A DNA stretch of 57,207 nt, from NCBI GenBank assembly GCA_938008555.1, contig CALLKE010000132.1, forward strand, positions 1 to 57,207, in the 5' to 3' direction. The translations under genes and the position numbers were made by a program. Positions 54,955 to 57,207 of the stretch are shown here, piece by piece (position 1 is the stretch's first letter; the number at the start of each line of letters is the position of its first letter). The notes under the pieces were generated by a model that did not search any database, was not told the origin of the DNA, and was given only the letters and a program-made list of their open reading frames with translations. The stretch comes from an uncultured Pedobacter sp. Lineage in GTDB: Bacteria; Bacteroidota; Bacteroidia; Sphingobacteriales; Sphingobacteriaceae.

Positions 54955-57207
54955 ATGAAAAAAGGGTTACTTAGCGGATTTATCAAGATTATCGCCGGAG
55001 GTCTATTAAGCTTATCTGTTTCTTCAGCTCTAGCTCAATCATCACAAACACTCACAATCACCTCGGCTAATGTGATGGTTGTAGATGGCAGTTTAACTAT
55101 TGCAGTAACAACCACGGCAACTGATGGTAATAATGGAGGTTCACTCAGTTATACCACTACGAATGGAACGGGTTCAGCCTTTGTAGGTACAGGAGGGATT
55201 ATTTTGGCACTGCAAGCAGGTACGGTTACCTTAACAGTTAGCTCTTCGGGAGATACAAACTATTTGCCTGCTACGGTAAGTCAGCTGATTACTATTGTCA
55301 AAGGAACACCAATACTTTCTATGACCCCTTTAAATACGTTAGTTGTGGATGGGGGCTTAACGGCATCTGTAACAACGACTGCGACATATGGACGAGGAGG
55401 GGCCATTTCTTTTAATGTTGTTGCTGGTAGTGGTTCTGCAACGGTGAATCCAACAACGGGTTATATTGTGGTAATTAGTGCAGGTACGCTCACCTTAACG
55501 GCAACTTCTGCAGGTGACTCAGACTATAATTCAGCGAGTGTAAGTCAGTTTATTTCGACTGCTAAAGCAACACCGACATTGACAATCACTTCGGCTAATA
55601 CGATGGATGTAGATGGTACTTTAATGGCGGCAGTGACAAGTTCAGCTACATTGGGTCGTGGTGGAGCAATTACATTCTCAATTACTGCAGGTAGTGGATC
55701 GGCAACAATCAATCCAAATACAGGTTTAATCACAGCTCTTGGGGCAGGCACGGTCATGCTTATTGCAAACTCAGTGGGTGATACCAATTATTTGGGGGCA
55801 ACGACCAGTCAAGTAATTACTATTGGTGCAACCACTCCAAGCTTAACAGTTACTTCAGCCAATACAATGGATGTAGATGGTACTTTAGCAACAGTGGTTG
55901 CTACGACAGCTAGCCACAGTATAGGTACGCTAACTTATAATGTTACCAATGGAACAGGCTCCGGCTTTGCGAACCCAACATCAGGTTTGATTTCAGCGAT
56001 TAGTGCGGGTGACATCACTTTAACAGTGAGCTCCTCAGGAAATTTAGATTATAATCCGACTAGCGTTGATCAGTTAATTACTATTGGGCAGGCTACGCCA
56101 ACACTGGCGATCACCTCAGACAATACGATTGCCTTGGGAAATAGTCTAACGGTTGTTACCAATACGACAGCCACCTATGGTCGTGGAGGAGCGATTACAT
56201 TTTCGATTACTGCTGGCAGCGGCTCGGCCACGGTAGACCCTAACTCGGGGCTTATCAATTCGATTGCTTCTGGTACAGTTACGGTGACAGCTACGGCAGC
56301 TGGTGATGCAGATTATTATCCAGCTACAGTCACTCAATTAATTACGATTAGTAAGGCTTCACTGACACTAACGATCACCTCAGCGAATGTGATGCTTGTA
56401 AATGGCACTCAAACAGCTACCGTCACTACGACCGCCACAGCCAGCAGTGGCGGAGCAATTACATTTTCGATTATTGCCGGAAGTGGCTCTGCGACAGTGA
56501 ATTCATCAACCGGTTTGGTTACTGCTATTAGTGTGGGTACAATGACGCTAACAGCAACTTCTGCCGGTGATACGAATTATAATTCGGCTACGACTAGCCA
56601 ATTAATTACAATCGGCCGAGCAACCCCAACGCTGACAATCACCTCAGCAAATAGCACGCCCCCAGGAGATTCTTTGACAGCTACTGTGACTACTACAGCT
56701 ACATTAGGTCGTGGCGGGGCAATTACATTTTCGATTACTGCCGGCAGTGGTTCTGCGACAATAAACGCTAGCACAGGTTTATTAGTAGCTATTGATCCCG
56801 GCACGATTACGTTAACGGTGACATCAGCTGGGGATACGAATTATTATTCAGCTACGGCGAGTCAGTTAATAACAATTAGTGGAGCAGGTAGTACCCCAAC
56901 AATCATTAGTTCGTTTAGTCCTGCTAATGGCCCTATTGGCACTACTATAACTATTACTGGAACCAACTTCAGTGCTACACCAGCGAATAACATCGTATTC
57001 TTTGGAGCTACACAAGCAACAGTAATAGGGGCAACAAGTAGCACACTTGCGGTAAAGGTGCCTTATGGAGCCAATTACCAATATATTTCTGTTACGAGGT
57101 TGACAACTAATTCAACAGCTTACTCATCACTACCTTTTGTGGTTACTTATCTTACGGGGCTTACAAGTTTCTCGAAAGACACAGGTATAGCGGATGGTAC
57201 AACTGTG
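54955..57207 (+). CDS. Second giant surface protein, 5' part: 7 Ig-like repeats then TIG (runs off window)
   Basis: An uninterrupted frame of 751 codons from ATG 54955 (or in-frame ATG 54949) reaches the window end. The signal peptide (MKKGLLSGFIKI...SSALAQ, 1-28) is similar to that of the preceding giant. Seven repeats of the same Ig-like type fill residues about 29-645. A TIG domain starts at about residue 648 (SSFSPANGPIGTTITITG, FFGATQATV, VPYGANYQYISV). The order Ig-like repeats before TIG is the reverse of the preceding gene. The FG-GAP region and sorting domain are expected further downstream but not visible. Confidence 0.9.
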   Translation, partial: MKKGLLSGFIKIIAGGLLSLSVSSALAQSSQTLTITSANVMVVDGSLTIAVTTTATDGNNGGSLSYTTTNGTGSAFVGTGGIILALQAGTVTLTVSSSGDTNYLPATVSQLITIVKGTPILSMTPLNTLVVDGGLTASVTTTATYGRGGAISFNVVAGSGSATVNPTTGYIVVISAGTLTLTATSAGDSDYNSASVSQFISTAKATPTLTITSANTMDVDGTLMAAVTSSATLGRGGAITFSITAGSGSATINPNTGLITALGAGTVMLIANSVGDTNYLGATTSQVITIGATTPSLTVTSANTMDVDGTLATVVATTASHSIGTLTYNVTNGTGSGFANPTSGLISAISAGDITLTVSSSGNLDYNPTSVDQLITIGQATPTLAITSDNTIALGNSLTVVTNTTATYGRGGAITFSITAGSGSATVDPNSGLINSIASGTVTVTATAAGDADYYPATVTQLITISKASLTLTITSANVMLVNGTQTATVTTTATASSGGAITFSIIAGSGSATVNSSTGLVTAISVGTMTLTATSAGDTNYNSATTSQLITIGRATPTLTITSANSTPPGDSLTATVTTTATLGRGGAITFSITAGSGSATINASTGLLVAIDPGTITLTVTSAGDTNYYSATASQLITISGAGSTPTIISSFSPANGPIGTTITITGTNFSATPANNIVFFGATQATVIGATSSTLAVKVPYGANYQYISVTRLTTNSTAYSSLPFVVTYLTGLTSFSKDTGIADGTTV
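55039..56890 (+). repeat. Seven tandem 88-residue Ig-like repeats in the second giant gene
   Basis: Units of about 264 bp follow the signal peptide, with conserved GRGGAI.F.I.AGSGSAT and GDTNY cores. They belong to the same family as the 21 repeats of the preceding gene. Confidence 0.88.

Noticed and set aside
54672..54986. 104-codon minus-strand frame in the gap between the giant genes.
   Set aside because: It is rich in Asn, Ile, Lys and His from AT-rich DNA and overlaps the signal peptide of the second giant gene.

Overview
The window is AT-rich chromosomal DNA from a member of the Bacteroidota, most likely a Cytophagales/Sphingobacteriales-type organism. The main evidence is two gliding-motility genes (gldD-like lipoprotein and gldA-like ABC ATPase) and a type IX secretion (T9SS) type-B C-terminal sorting domain on a giant surface protein. 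Families largely confined to the phylum (DUF4270, DUF4403, DUF3127), promoters of the TAnnTTTG type and scarce Shine-Dalgarno sequences agree with this. The genus cannot be fixed from the sequence alone. No rRNA, tRNA or CRISPR array was seen.

Layout. 1-134: tail of an IS1-family insertion sequence cut by the window edge. 140-7621: glycoside-hydrolase-like GHL10 protein, secreted NUC1 nuclease, phosphatidylserine decarboxylase, small Cys-rich secreted peptide, MscS channel, ribosomal protein L19 and a ClC channel. 7675-7759: a structured 85-bp intergenic element. 7821-13288: flavin reductase-like/FAH pair (aromatic catabolism type), dCTP deaminase, a beta-barrel-like envelope protein and glmS. 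13377-18705: DUF4270 lipoprotein and a short glycogen/starch synthase-like protein, divergent from panC-panD-flippase-rfaE2. 18880-23219: a minus-strand group of nucleic-acid enzymes (beta-CASP RNase, ATP-cone/Mrr nuclease fusion, HD hydrolase, THUMP methyltransferase). 23289-27811: DUF3127 OB-fold protein with an SSB-like tail, a two-component pair, a small decayed reading frame and an AhpC/AhpD peroxidase pair. 27829-37755: gldD, aroE, PafA-like phosphatase, TPK-like protein, rarA, VOC protein, gldA, glyS, NPP-type phosphodiesterase and a small membrane protein. 37817-42194: carB (without the MGS domain) and a DUF4403 lipoprotein.

42752-57207 is the accessory highlight: two consecutive giant secreted proteins made from the same parts. 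The first (3,844 aa) has a signal peptide, four tandem 460-461-residue modules (TIG domain plus seven FG-GAP/VCBS blades), 21 copies of an 88-residue Ig-like repeat and a T9SS type-B sorting domain. The second starts at 54955 and runs off the window. It has seven of the same Ig-like repeats first and a TIG domain afterwards, so the module order is permuted. Together with the gld genes this suggests a T9SS-exported adhesin system that evolves by module duplication.

Other recurring signals are -7 promoter boxes only 5-6 bases before ATG (possible leaderless mRNAs), three perfect 16-bp inverted repeats between genes without a U-tract, three genes that appear to start at TTG, and a G9 tract inside the flippase gene.
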